Assembly: GCF_021462225.1 (NCBI RefSeq) | Contig: NC_061794.1 | Coordinates: 44,702,914 to 44,766,913 of the forward strand | DNA length: 64,000 nt | Direction: 5' to 3' | Origin: Girardinichthys multiradiatus | Taxonomy: Eukaryota > Chordata > Actinopteri > Cyprinodontiformes > Goodeidae | Shown here: positions 23,760-34,537 of the stretch, one piece after another | Position numbering within the stretch: position 1 is the first letter of the stretch | How the letters are laid out: each line of letters opens with the position of its first letter | The notes under the pieces: model-generated | What the model saw: only the letters and a program-made list of their open reading frames with translations | What the model was told of the DNA's origin: nothing | Databases searched by the model: none | Program-made: the position numbers and the translations under genes

Positions 23760-25090
23760 GGTAACAGTACCCCTCCATGAGAAAATTGTAGTTCTGTTTG
23801 TGATCAGTGAGCTGTGCTTGTATGTATCTGTGTCCTTATTTAGTTTTTAACTGATTAAAAGTGATCTGAAGACAATCTTTTTGGAAGTATGAGGAACTAA
23901 TTCTCTTTTTCTCAGGCTAGAGTCACTTTATGAAAATCATAACATTTCAAGTTGAATAAACAACATTTGACAGATTGTATCTGCTGTTACACAACTGTTT
24001 GCGGTCATTTTTGATCCAAGCACAACAGAAGTGTTCAGGCTTTTTTTACACGCCTTTACCACAGATGTCAATAAGTGAGACTAGCACTGAGAGGGTAAAA
24101 AGTAAAGGACAACTACTCTCCAAGCTGAGTCATAAAGTGTCTCAAGTGGTTTCACTATTATTCATAACAGACAGTAAGACAGAAATCAAATGAAGAACCT
24201 AATAATTGAACAGTAACAATTAAAAACAGGTGAGATAGACTAGAAAAGTTTTGTTCTAGTCTAGTCTAGTCTAGTTCTAGTCTTGTGTGAGAAAAAAACA
24301 AAAAACGGTTTTGGCCTGTTGAGATAAAATGTGTTATGCTGAATGTTTTCCATGCCAAAACCAAGGGGAAGATATCATTTGCCTCCTAGCATAATTGCCT
24401 AAGTCGTATAAGACATAGGCTAACAATATGACTACTAAGGTTGACTACTCCACTCCCTGCAAAGCCAGCTACTTACTGTGTCAGACATAAACTGGAGGTT
24501 TACCAAAAAAGAAACAATTCAATAAACATTTGTAGGTGTTACCTCCAACCCATCAACCTCCTGGAATACCAATGTCCTGAAGCTAGTCATTCAGAAAACA
24601 AGGAAAGCTCAGTACTTAATATATCATCTATCTTATATATGTATCTGGCTGGAACTATAAACCAGAAAGAAAATCAGCCAGAAAAGTAACAAAATTCACA
24701 GTCCTTACATTGTATAGCAAATGTCCCTTTTTTGCTCCTGAAGAGAATAAAATAAATGTTAATAATTCACATTATTAGATTTTTAATCTTACACAACAAA
24801 AATACAAGAACTCAAAAAGAAATGCAGTTGAATCAAAAGTATTCAGTTTCTCAACTTTATCATTTTGAAGACATGTTCCAGAGACAGGAAAAACAGAATG
24901 ATCTGGAGTTATTTGCTATGTCCTGTACCTGCACACACTCACAAGTACATTGTCCCTGCAGCGACGTCTTTAAGGTAATGCAACATTTTCAACGTCCCAC
25001 CTGTCCTGGAGAAATGCACACGATAAGCAAGAATGGATGAGAGAGACTAAATGTACATCCTTCAATCAAACGAGGTGTGAACATTTTGAC
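23760..25090. other. No recognisable gene
   Basis: AT-rich DNA. A short (TCTAG)n-like stretch at 24,255-24,285 is the only repeat seen. Confidence 0.5.
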
Positions 25091-25829
25091 AGGTGGGCGG
25101 GACTTCCGGTGGCGGGACTTCCGGTGGCGGGACTTTCGGTGGCGTAACCAGATATTGTCATTAACCGGATGTTGTCATTAACCGGATGTTGTCATTACAA
25201 GGAAGCGAATCTTTCTAATTGTATATATTTAGATGTTTTTTACATCTAAAAACAAAACATGTAGTTTCTCCACTTTGAAGGTCACTCAGGTTAATGCAGG
25301 CACGTCACACAAAATTCTGATAAAAAGAGAGAACCTGACAGAATTGTAAATTTATTTTGTTTTAACGCAGGGGTTATTTAGATGGATGTTTTTACATCTA
25401 AAAAAAGCAAGAAAGACAAAAAAAGTAGATACAGAACCTTTCTTCCTCTGCTCAAATGTTTGAGTAATCTAATCTGCACCAGCAACTTGTAGAGATGATC
25501 TAAAAACAGAGAAACATATGAACTGAAAAAAATTGTTAAAAAGTAAGCCAAACATGAGTGCTCAGTATGCTGTTTCCAAGAAATGGATTCTACAGCTAAA
25601 AGACTTTGTTTGGAATCATGAGAGACTCCATTTGGCAAAATGGATGATAATTTTAGTTACCTTAAGCTTTTCTTTTTTCATCTCAGAGCAATAGTTATTG
25701 AGGATTTAGAGAAAACAGTTTTCTCCTCATCCCACGTGGGAGCCAGAGGTTGTAACCTGTATGTCTATGTAAAACGTAACAAGAAACTGAAAAAATAAAA
25801 AATAAAGGTTATAAAGTCCTCAGACATAT

Positions 25830-26165
25830 CACTGTTTATTGAATTAAGGCAGACATCCGCAGCTGTTTCTTGTGTATTGTCTCAGACAAAGTCTTCACAC
25901 TGACTGTAGTCAAAGTAATTAAGACGACCGTGCTCCTTCCTGGCCCAAAGTGTCGAGCATTGTCTCAGTCAATACACATCCACTGTTTATTGAATAGGTG
26001 ATCAGACCTCAGACATCCGCAGCTGTTTCTTGCGTATTGTCTCAGACAAAGTCTTCACACAGACTGTAGTCAAAGTAATTAAGAGGACTGTGCTCCTTCC
26101 TGGCCCAAAGTCTCGAGCATTGCCTCTGGCAATTCACATCCCCTGTTTATTGAATTAACGCATCT
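25830..26165. repeat. Subterminal 151/160-bp tandem repeat
   Basis: Units at 25,830-25,980 and 25,981-26,140 plus a start of a third at 26,141 share CATCCGCAGCTGTTTCTTG, GTCTCAGACAAAGTCTTCAC and CTTCCTGGCCCAAAGT blocks. The mirrored array is in the right TIR at about 37,955-38,200. Confidence 0.9.
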
Positions 26166-26186
26166 GCGATGTTGTTGAGGTGTCTC

Positions 26187-26206
26187 GGGGGGGGGGGGGG
26201 GGGGGG
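26187..26206 (+). repeat. Homopolymer run of 20 G
   Basis: Uninterrupted G20 at the inner edge of the left TIR. It can fold as a G-quadruplex; the right TIR reads CACCACCCAGTC at the equivalent place and lacks the run. Confidence 0.95.
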
Positions 26207-26449
26207 TGTCCAAGGGGCGTAACTATGCGTGCTAGGATTTCGTCATTAGGGGGCGAATCTAGAATCAACAAATAAAAAAAAACAGAGGGGCATTCTTCAA
26301 TGTTTGTTTTAAATACTAGCAGAGAACGCAATAATTTACCTGCAGCATTTGCTGGAAAAGAACACTCGTTGAACAATGGTTAGAGTTAAGAGAGTTTTTC
26401 ATCAAACCGGGGAGAAAAGCAAGGTGTGCCAAGATGATGAGCAACCATC

Positions 26450-27875
26450 TACAGGTCCTTCTCAAAATATTAGCATATTGTGATAAAGTTAATTATTTTC
26501 CATAATGTCATGATGAAAATTTAACATTCATATATTTTAGATTCATTGCACACTAACTGAAATATTTCAGGTATTTTATTGTCTTAATACGGATGATTTT
26601 GGCATACAGCTCATGAAAACCCAAAATTCCTATCTCACAAAATTAGCATATTTCATCCGACTAATAAAAGAAAAGTGTTTTTAACACAAAAAACGTCAAC
26701 CTTCAAATAATCATGTACAGTTATGCACTCAATACTTGGTCGGGAATCCTTTGGCAGAAATGACTGCTTCAATGCGGCGTGGCATGGAGGCAATCAGCCT
26801 GTGGCACTGCTGAGGTCTTATGGAGGCCCAGGATGCTTCGATAGCGGCCTTTAGCTCATCCAGAGTGTTGGGTCTTGAGTCTCTCAACGTTCTCTTCACA
26901 ATATCCCACAGATTCTCTATGGGGTTCAGGTCAGGAGAGTTGGCAGGCCAATTGAGCACAGTGATACCATGGTCAGTAAACCATTTACCAGTGGTTTTGG
27001 CACTGTGAGCAGGTGCCAGGTCGTGCTGAAAAATGAAATCTTCATCTCCATAAAGCTTTTCAGCAGATGGAAGCATGAAGTGCTCCAAAATCTCCTGATA
27101 GCTAGCTGCATTGACCCTGCCCTTGATAAAACACAGTGGACCAACACCAGCAGCTGACACGGCACCCCAGACCATCACTGACTGTGGGTACTTGACACTG
27201 GACTTCTGGCATTTTGGCATTTCCTTCTCCCCAGTCTTCCTCCAGACTCTGGCACCTTGATTTCCGAATGACATGCAGAATTTGCTTTCATCCGAAAAAA
27301 GTACTTTGGACCACTGAGCAACAGTCCAGTGCTGCTTCTCTGTAGCCCAGGTCAGGCGCTTCTGCCGCTGTTTCTGGTTCAAAAGTGGCTTGACCTGGGG
27401 AATGCGGCACCTGTAGCCCATTTCCTGCACACGCCTGTGCACGGTGGCTCTGGATATTTCTACTCCAGACTCAGTCCACTGCTTCCGCAGGTCCCCCAAG
27501 GTCTGGAATCGGCCCTTCTCCACAATCTTCCTCAGGGTCCGGTCACCTCTTCTCGTTGTGCAGCGTTTTCTGCCACACTTTTTCCTTCCCACAGACTTCC
27601 CACTGAGGTGCCTTGATACAGCACTCTGGGAACAGCCTATTCATTCAGAAATTTCTTTCTGTGTCTTACCCTCTTGCTTGAGGGTGTCAATAGTGGCCTT
27701 CTGGACAGCAGTCAGGTCGGCAGTCTTACCCATGATTGGGGTTTTGAGTGATGAACCAGGCTGGGAGTTTTAAAGGCCTCAGGAATCTTTTGCAGGTGTT
27801 TAGAGTTAACTCGTTGATTCAGATGATTAGGTTCATAGCTCGTTTAGAGACCCTTTTAATGATATGTTAATTTTC
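26450..27875 (-). mobile_element. Tc1/mariner element, copy 2, missing one TIR
   Basis: The same family as copy 1, in the opposite orientation, inside the left arm of the Polinton. The left end has TA (26,450-26,451) and the complete 200-bp inverted repeat starting CAGGTCCTTCTC. On the right, similarity to copy 1 stops at about 27,875 just inside the other TIR, so about 190 bp are missing. It cannot be mobilised as a unit. Its loss probably also removed some adjacent Polinton sequence. Confidence 0.9.
26729..27733 (-). pseudogene. Tc1 transposase, copy 2 (early stop)
   Basis: The start codon is at 27,733 (MGKTADL). A TGA at about codon 42, where copy 1 has CGA (SER IGC), truncates the protein inside the first helix-turn-helix. 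Downstream the frame is open for 287 codons to TGA-free GFPTKY at 26,729, with SDESKFCM, QHDLAPAHSA and NSPDLNPIENLWDI giving an intact DD34E catalytic core. The stretch deleted in copy 1 (TLGDLRKQWTESGVEIS) is present here, so the two copies carry different lesions. Confidence 0.92.
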
Positions 27876-27887
27876 AACATATTACCT

Positions 27888-28721
27888 ATGCAAGGTACAA
27901 AGGCCTCCGTTCGAGGGGACCTCTACAACCAGCAAGAAGAGACCCTCTTCTCTCCTGAACATGATGAAAGCTTCAACACCGGGCCATATCATCCACCTTC
28001 TCCAGACCTCTACTCACCAGCCACCTCATCGTCGCAGCTCTTTGAGTCCCTATTCAGTCCAGGGACACCGACAGGATACAACCTCAGATCATATCATCCG
28101 CCTTCTCCCGACCTCTATTCACCGCTATGCGTGGCTGAGTCTGTACACACAGATATCCAACCTGAAGACAAGAGGGTGGTCGTGGAGGATGAGGCAACCA
28201 TCAGCTACTCACCTTCCCCACAAACTCCAGACCCGATACCTGCCCCTCAGCCTTCACCAGAAGAGGAGGAGAGTAATCAGGGTGATGAAATTGACGGCTG
28301 GAACTCAACTGCTCTCATCAATACGGTGAAAACAGCGTTACTTCATTTATTCAACATAACCTGTTTGAACTATGTCAAAGAAACCTGTTATGGGTGCATA
28401 ACGAACCACCCTAGCCAACAACAGCATCAGTGCCTGGAGATATTGGAGGAGGAGTATTGCCAAATTAACTTTCAATGCATCGTGCGACGACTCATAAACC
28501 CCAAGCTCCTTCCTGCTATCCAGAAACTTCTGACACTTCGACGCATACAAGCAGATTACTTCAGAGTGAAAACGATTGCAGAGACGGTTTTATATGAACT
28601 GAAATCGGTACAAGGCTTCCATAGTGCAATCACGGATATGTACGATAAGATGAGCGGTAATGACTGTCTCAAGCAGCTTAACTCTGTTTCAGAGTGCTAC
28701 GATCCGATCTCAGATGATTGA
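27888..28721 (+). CDS. Polinton uncharacterised protein with Cys/His C-terminal domain
   Basis: An open frame of about 277 codons directly upstream of integrase. The N-terminal half is Pro/Ser-rich and acidic, with a duplicated YHPPSPDLYSP motif (near 27,988 and 28,099), and looks disordered. The C-terminal half is folded-looking, with TCYGCITNHPSQQQHQCLE (about 28,385-28,440) giving a C-x2-C-x3-H...H-x-C arrangement, a likely zinc site. The frame extends upstream to an ATG at 27,864, but that lies in Tc1-derived DNA; ATG 27,888 is the first outside it, and the true 5' end may be lost. Similar ORFs accompany other Polinton-like elements as far as I recall, with no known function. It is one of the few unbroken frames in the element. 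Confidence 0.65.
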   Translation: MQGTKASVRGDLYNQQEETLFSPEHDESFNTGPYHPPSPDLYSPATSSSQLFESLFSPGTPTGYNLRSYHPPSPDLYSPLCVAESVHTDIQPEDKRVVVEDEATISYSPSPQTPDPIPAPQPSPEEEESNQGDEIDGWNSTALINTVKTALLHLFNITCLNYVKETCYGCITNHPSQQQHQCLEILEEEYCQINFQCIVRRLINPKLLPAIQKLLTLRRIQADYFRVKTIAETVLYELKSVQGFHSAITDMYDKMSGNDCLKQLNSVSECYDPISDD

Positions 28722-29598
28722 TGACCAGACCATTGAGGCAGTTCCAAGCCGATCTCTGTGACATGCAAGCTCTGGCCAAGGAAAATGACGGTTACAATTA
28801 TTTATTAACAGTCATTGACATCTTTTCAAAGAGGGCGTATGTACGTGTTTTGAAGAGGAAAACTGCTGCAGAGGTGCTAAAGGCTTTTGAATCAGTTTTT
28901 AAAGAAAGTCAGGTCCCAAAAAAACTTCAGACTGATGCAGGGAAATAATTTTTTAACAAGAAATTTAAGCTTCTAATGGTGAAACACGGGATTGAACATT
29001 TTGCCACAGCAAGTGAAGCAAAAGCCTCTGTGGTTGAGAGGTTTAACCGTACGTTAAAAACAAGGATGTGGAGAAATTTTACTGCTAACAACACCCGGCG
29101 GTACATTGATGTCCTGCAAAATTTAGCTAGAAGGTACAACCACAGCTACCACACCAGCATTAAGATGAGTCCTGTGGAGGTGACCTCAGAAAATGCCTTT
29201 CAAGCGTTTCAGAATCTGTACGATGTTACCTCCAACAGATATTGCAAGGCCTCAGTGACAATGTTTAAACAGGGGGATCTTGTCAGAATATCCAAGTGTT
29301 TGACAAAAAATACAAAGTTTTACAGAGTTTTACAGATGAAGTGTTTACAGTGTATGAGCGGATACCCCGATCTCCTCCTGTATACAAACTCAAAGATTTG
29401 GATGGAGAACCTATTGAGGGTTCTTTTGACGCTGAGGAACTTCAAAAAGTAAAAATATTTAAGGACAAGATGTATCTAGTGGAGAAAATATTAAATCGAC
29501 GCACTGTTAAGGGTGTCAAACAGGTTTTTGTACGCTGGAAAAATTGGCCTGAGAAATTCAACAGTTGGATCAAGTTTGATGAACTACGAAACGTATAA
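28721..29598 (+). pseudogene. Polinton integrase with chromodomain
   Basis: A retroviral-type DDE integrase. The catalytic residues are the Asp in FQADLCDM (about 28,748), the Asp in LQTDAGK (about 28,931) and the Glu in VVERFNRTLK (about 29,035). A C-terminal SH3-like stretch (GDLVRISK) and a chromodomain (YLVEKILNRR...QVFVRWKNWPEKFNSWI) follow. Breaks: an in-frame TAA at 28,946-28,948 just after the second Asp, and a frameshift near 29,295 between the SH3-like and chromo parts. The N-terminal HHCC zinc finger is not visible, and the start codon is unclear because the frame overlaps the end of the preceding gene. Confidence 0.9.
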
Positions 29599-29634
29599 AA
29601 TAGGTGCATGCTAAAACCTTACGATTCATACAGC

Positions 29635-30418
29635 ATCATGGACAGCAAGGCAGAGGATGGCGGTTTTTACGTTACCCTTCCCTCTAACGCTAGCAAGGAC
29701 GTGTTTAAAAATAATACCAGTTCAAGTCTCCGTGTAAATTTAGCTCAACATATTGATTTAGAAGGCCAATGGTTGGTTGCATTAGAAGAGATTTCATATC
29801 CCCATACATGGTATAATTTACTATTTACCGAATAATGTAGCCTACTTTGAATGGAGGAAGGCTGGTGATGTGGAGATCCATACACAAAGGATCAGAGGTG
29901 GCTACTATAACAGCATTATTCAACTCAAGACAGAGATGGAAATGTTTTTCAAAAAAATTAACTCAGGTATCCGCATTAAATTCAGCAAAGTTCAAAAGAG
30001 ATTTGCATTTCAAGCAAGCGGTCAGTATGAAATACGCTTCTTCAGTACTCTAGCTTATATGCTGGGTGTGAAACCATGGGAATGGATTCATGTAGCTGAA
30101 CCAACACTGGCTCCTTTTCCGGCGGATATAAAGGCTGGTTTCTATCACCTATACTGTTACAGCGACGTGGTCAGCTCACAAATAGTAGGCAATGCTTTTG
30201 CACCTTTACAAAGTACCGTCAAAGTACAAGGTAAATTCAGTGATATGGTTACTCTGACGTTTAACCCCGCCCACTACCTTCCAGTTTCCAGAAGACATAT
30301 TGAAAATATCCATATAGAAATTAAATCGGACCAAAATGTTCCTGTAAATTACGTTTATGGAAAGACCATCGTAAGACTACACTTCAAACCGGTGGTATCA
30401 CAACGTAGCCTGAGATAA
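29635..30418 (+). pseudogene. Polinton minor capsid (penton-like) protein
   Basis: Begins MDSKAEDGGFYVTLPSNAS at 29,638 and runs about 260 codons to TGA-flanked SLR at 30,416. Signature pieces are FYVTLPSNAS, WLVALEEISYPHTWYNL and the C-terminal VRLHFKPV, with beta-rich composition, as in the single-jelly-roll penton-like proteins of Polintons. One frameshift lies near 29,828. Its position between integrase and the capsid cluster is the usual one for this element class. The assignment follows remembered family patterns. Confidence 0.75.
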
Positions 30419-30516
30419 ATTTTATTTGTATAAACAGAGATATATATAACCTCTGATTGGTTATCATTCATATTCCCCTCGTCCTTCAACACTGCACCAA
30501 GCAAGCAAGAGAGAAC

Positions 30517-30888
30517 ATGGCACAGCTAAGTCTGAGACATGATCCAAATCGCTTTGTAAATTACTATGTAAGTCAATCAGGCAGTAATCTGCCAGGGTTT
30601 TATGGGGCCCCGGTCATGTACTGACGCGGAATTGGATCATTATTTTCAAAATTATTCTGCTTCCTATCCCCTCTGGTTAAAAAAGGATTTGCTATTGCGA
30701 AACCCCATCTTAAAATGGCAGCATCAAATATCGCTTCGGATGTCAACAGTAGGGCCGTGAGTAAAATGAGTGGTTCTACACACACCGACGGTCAAGAAGG
30801 TTCAGGAATTATGGTTTTATCCAAAAGACCCAGAACAAGACCCCCTGGTAATCGTTTAAGGACGGTTAAAAAGCAACGACAAACGTGA
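30517..30888 (+). pseudogene. Small basic core/minor virion protein
   Basis: Codes for 123 residues starting MAQLSLRHDPNRFVNYY, with a glycine-rich GFYGAPVMY just before an in-frame TGA (30,622-30,624) and an amphipathic, then strongly basic C-terminus (SKRPRTRPPGNRLRTVKKQR). The frame is otherwise open. Size, position before the major capsid gene and charge pattern resemble the adenovirus-like pX/pVI-type small virion proteins described in adintovirus and Polinton genomes. The specific orthology is uncertain. Confidence 0.55.
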
Positions 30889-30959
30889 AAAAGGAGATCA
30901 GTTGGAGCTGACAAACAAAGAGGAAGGAAGTCTTCTGCAAGTTTTGATATATTTAAATA

Positions 30960-32260
30960 ATGGCTCTTTTACATAACAAATCATCAGAGTGCACGCTGGC
31001 AGAGTTGGACTTATTTTCTGCCCCGATGACGCAGCTTTCGATTGAAGATAAAATTTACACCGAGATCCAGCCTTTATCAGCAATCACCGATGGAGGCCCG
31101 ATCGAGTTTTTCATTCCGGGAGATGGAGAAAAGTATCTAGATCTCAACGATACGCTGTTGCATCTCAGAGTGAAAATTACTAACGAGGATGGAATAAACC
31201 TGCCAGATGATGCACCTGTAGGGCTCATCAACTACCCGTTAAACACCATCTTCAGTCAGTGTGATGTCACTCTCGGAGATCGAATGATTTCACAATCCAG
31301 CGCTACACATCCATATAGAGCCATGATTGAGACATTGTTAAACTTTTCTGAGGATTCTTTAAAAACCCAGTTTAGCTCTGGTCTTTTTTTCAAAGACACT
31401 GCAGGGACTCTGAACTCTATTGTTACAACTAACGGCCCTAACCAAGGTCTTAACAGCAGAGCAGGCTTTACGGCAAATTCCAGGGAGGTACATCTCCCAG
31501 GCCCCCTGCATGCAGACATATTTTTCTGCGAGAGACTTCTTTTAAACTCTGTTGACCTCAAAATTAAACTTACAAGAGCCAATGATTCTTTTTGTCTCAT
31601 GGAGACTCCACTTTCAAACTCAGGATATTAGGAGCCTCTCTTTTCATCAAAAAAGTTACCGTCTTTCCAGCTGTATGACTGGGTCACACTACAGCTTTAA
31701 TGAAAGCAAATGCTCTCTATCCACTTTCACATGTGAATGTAAAAACATATTCCATCCCTGAAAATTCAAGGGTATGCAACCAAGATAATCTTTTCTTAGG
31801 TATCTTTCCCAAGTATGTGGTGTTTGCATTACTGGATCATGACGCTTTTACAGGAACACGCGATCTCAATCCGTTTGACTTTAATCATTTTGATATGGAA
31901 TATTTAGCCTTATGCAAGGATGGTAGACAAATTCCAGCTAAGGCCTTCCAACCCAATTTTAACCAAGGTCATTCAGTGAGAGAGTATTACAACTTGTTTA
32001 CGGCTACAGGACGACATCTAAAAGATCTTCCACTGAGTATAACACGTCAAGAATTTAATCAAGGATACTCTCTATTCGCATTTAATCTTAACCCGGGTGA
32101 GGACACAGATGCTCTATCTCTACTTTCCAGTGGGAATTTAAGACTGGAAATGCGTTTCAGAAACCCGTTGCCTCATACCACCACGCTGAACATCTACGCT
32201 TGTTATGACTCTATTTTAGAGATTGATTCAAAGAGGCATGTGCTGGTGGATTATTATTAA
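30960..32260 (+). pseudogene. Polinton major capsid protein (double jelly roll)
   Basis: Begins MALLHNKSSECTLAELDLFS and continues with SIEDKIYTEIQPLSAITDGGPIEF, the recognisable N-terminus of Polinton major capsid proteins, then LNTIFSQCDVTLGDRMIS. The C-terminal half ends ETD-like LEIDSKRHVLVDYY at TAA 32,258. The total of about 430 codons is slightly short for the family. Breaks: a frameshift near 31,625-31,640 and a TGA at about 31,675, between the two jelly rolls. The rest of the frame is clean, suggesting rather recent loss. Confidence 0.87.
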
Positions 32261-32271
32261 TCTAATCAGAC

Positions 32272-32720
32272 ATGAATAATCATGAATCTGAGGATCTACT
32301 GCGTCATCTGCTGGGAGATTTGTTTTACGGTGTATGGGCGTGCGACCAGCTGCCGCTGCTCGCTGACACATTGACAGGACCCGCATACTTTATCGTGAAC
32401 ACACATCCTTCACACATGCCTGGAGAACACTGGTTGGCTCTGACTGGAAGAGAATGGCGAGGCCAGCTTTTTTGACTCTTATGGATTCCCTCCGAATTTT
32501 GATTTCTACCCGTCAAGCATCGCAACATTTTTAAAAGACAGATCATCAAAAATAATGTATCACAATAACCAGCTTCAAAACACTCCGTCCACAGTGTGCG
32601 GTCACCATTGTATTTATTACCCCTGTCATAGAGCATGCGGTTTATCACTGCAGCAAGTGTTGTCTAAATACACCGGAGATTGGGGAGGTAGTATTGTTTT
32701 ACGAAGAGACTTTTTTGGCT
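32272..32720 (+). pseudogene. Adenain-like cysteine protease
   Basis: Starts MNNHESEDLLRHLLGDLFYGVWACDQLP. The catalytic His is in MPGEHWLAL (about 32,420-32,445) and the catalytic Cys in STVCGHHC (about 32,590-32,613), with a Gln-containing segment before it, as in the C5/adenain family that processes virion precursors. A frameshift near 32,460 lies between the His and Cys blocks. The gene is convergent with the leftward late gene at 32,626-33,500, and their 3' ends overlap. Confidence 0.85.
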
Positions 32721-33500
32721 TCACGGTAATATTTTTAGGGTCTTCCTGCTCAGATCTCGACCAATGGGGAGAAAGAGTTATCTGCTTTTTTCTTCTCTGC
32801 TTAATGCGAGGGAATTCTTCACTTACAATAAATGATGGCTCTACGTCTGTTTTGAGCCGTCTACATTCATCACGAGCATAAGGGTTATTGACTGAAGATA
32901 TGGGGATGTTTACCTCTGACAAAGTATGCAGAAAGTCTGACCATCCTTGGGGTAGCGGTTCTCCAGATTTTTTAAACAGTAGCATGAGATTTTTCAACAA
33001 GTCAATCATATGGGACCCCTTTACATTTCCTTTAAATACAAATTTTCCTCGCGAAGTCCAACCCCCAGTTCTTTCGGATAATTATTTCAAAATGTACTCA
33101 GCATTTTTACGGTTATGCTTTGGCAGGCTTTTCAGTACATCCATAACAATCTGATCTGAAGCAACCTGGTCATGCCCTGGGACCTGTTTTTCTTCATGCT
33201 GCTCATGGTCTGGAGTCTCGCTCGATGTGTCACACTGAAGTGTTAAACTCACCCGTGGTTCTTCTTTCACACCCTGCTTGAGTAGAGTCAGATACCTCTG
33301 CAAAAGTGCATCATATTTTTTTTATTTTTTCATAAGGTCAAACCGGGGTCATTCAATATCGCTCTCATTTCAGCATCCAAATTCTCCTCCGCCGTCTGAT
33401 GGATGTTTCTGACTGGGTCAGACGCCTGAACTAATGAGGTGAAATGAGAAACATCTTCTGCAATGTTCTGAGAGACATTATCTCCTGATGATTCCACCCA
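32626..33500 (-). pseudogene. Conserved Polinton late protein, function unknown
   Basis: Leftward frames that join as one gene: NVSQNIAEDVSHFTSLVQ, then YDALLQRYLTLLKQ, then DVLKSLPKHNRKNAEYIL, then HMIDLLKNLMLLF...LPQGWSDFLHTLSEVNIP. Heptad-like leucines suggest helical coiled segments, and the C-terminus is basic. Stops occur near 33,310-33,330 and 33,080. I recall proteins of this pattern beside the ATPase in other Polintons, without an assigned function. Its start overlaps the end of the 113-aa gene. Confidence 0.55.
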
Positions 33501-33819
33501 CTAGATCACCGATCAAGGGGGCAAGAGCCGTTAAGATGGGGAGAATAAAACCACCTCCCTGGTTTTTGAGAGCCAGCTGTTTACGTTTGATACCAGTTCT
33601 TTTATCAGCCAACAACCTGATGATTTTTCTTTGCTTCTTTAATTTCCGGTGTTGAGAGGGTGATAGTTTAATGTTACCTTTTAAAATATTTAGAGCAATC
33701 TCACACAGAGCCTGAAGAAAGTCGGGAGAGCAGTGTGCGAGAATATCTTTACGTTTCCGTGGACTGGCTTGGTACAGAGCTCTGCATAATGGGACATTCC
33801 TTTTTATACGCGCAGACAT
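33478..33819 (-). CDS. Intact 113-aa basic protein with Gly/hydrophobic C-terminus
   Basis: A complete frame from ATG 33,819: MSARIKRNVPLCRALYQAS, then a Lys/Arg-rich helical body (ILKGNIKLSPSQHRKLKKQRK) and a C-terminal GGGFILPILTALAPLIGDLVGG-type hydrophobic segment followed by IIRR. Charge and the terminal Gly/Leu segment suggest a membrane-active or DNA-packaging minor virion protein. It follows the ATPase stop by only 7 bp, as in a late-gene cluster. No stops or frameshifts, in contrast to its neighbours. Function not established. Confidence 0.65.
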   Translation of the reverse strand: MSARIKRNVPLCRALYQASPRKRKDILAHCSPDFLQALCEIALNILKGNIKLSPSQHRKLKKQRKIIRLLADKRTGIKRKQLALKNQGGGFILPILTALAPLIGDLVGGIIRR

Positions 33820-33825
33820 GATTAC

Positions 33826-34497
33826 TTACTTTGTTTTGGGCACGTACCCAGCAGACCACTGGTAAGGAAGTATGCCTGTTCTCAGTCTGAAATGTTCTGG
33901 GCAGGTAGGCGTGAAATCGATGATTAAATAACCATGAGCTTCTCTCGTTGCATCTTCAAAACTCTCCAGGAAGACACCCTTTTGCGATGGAAACATTTGG
34001 CGCGCTAGTATATTCAACTACAGTTTATCTCTCGGGTTTTTAAACACCATATAATTACAGTTCAAACTAATAGTGCGACTGAACTTTCCCTGATGAAAAA
34101 CATTCTGAGTCAACATTATGACGCTCATATTACGATGGTGACAAAACTGGGTAAAGAACTTCATCACATTTTCATTATCTGAGGCTTGAGCGATAACATC
34201 GTCTAGAATGATCAGATGATTCTGATCAGGAGGTTTTCATTTTCAAAAGAATGAGGCAATCCTTCCACAAATTTAACATTTTTATTCATCTTCTGCAATT
34301 CAGCATACATCGGCTGAAAAGATGTGTAAATCCACACAATATTTTCTGGAACAACATCCATGACATGGTTACAGTTCTGCAAAACACTTTTTACATAAAA
34401 AGGTTTTTCCGCAACTGCTGGGTCCTATTATACATTAGAAAGGCGCTCTAAATCTAGAATCAAAATCAACCTCCTGTAAACAGGCAGAATGCAACAT
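33826..34497 (-). pseudogene. Packaging ATPase (FtsK/HerA type)
   Basis: Starts at ATG 34,497. A Walker A (GPSSCGKT) lies at about 34,405-34,430 and a Walker B (HLIILDDVIAQAS) at about 34,185-34,225. The C-terminal part ARQMFPSQKGVFLESF...GYLIIDFTP ends at 33,826. The length of about 224 codons fits Polinton genome-packaging ATPases. Breaks: a TAA just before the Walker A, a frameshift shortly after it, and a stop near 34,019. The gene probably drove DNA packaging into capsids made from the rightward cluster. Confidence 0.87.
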
Positions 34498-34537
34498 TTT
34501 TATTTTTTTATTTTATCTTTCTTCTTCTTCTTATGCT

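Larger units (their letters stand above)
25096..26253 (+). repeat. Polinton left terminal inverted repeat
   Basis: Pairs with 37,898-38,870. The outer tip carries three 15-bp units (GGCGGGACTTCCGGT at 25,096, 25,111, 25,126), of which the right end keeps only one. Next come three near-identical 17-bp units around GGATGTTGTCATTAACC (25,149-25,197). Further in are two and a part copies of a 150-160-bp unit starting CTGTTTATTGAAT (25,830; 25,981; 26,141). A run of 20 G (26,187-26,206) near the inner edge has no counterpart on the right. Confidence 0.9.
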
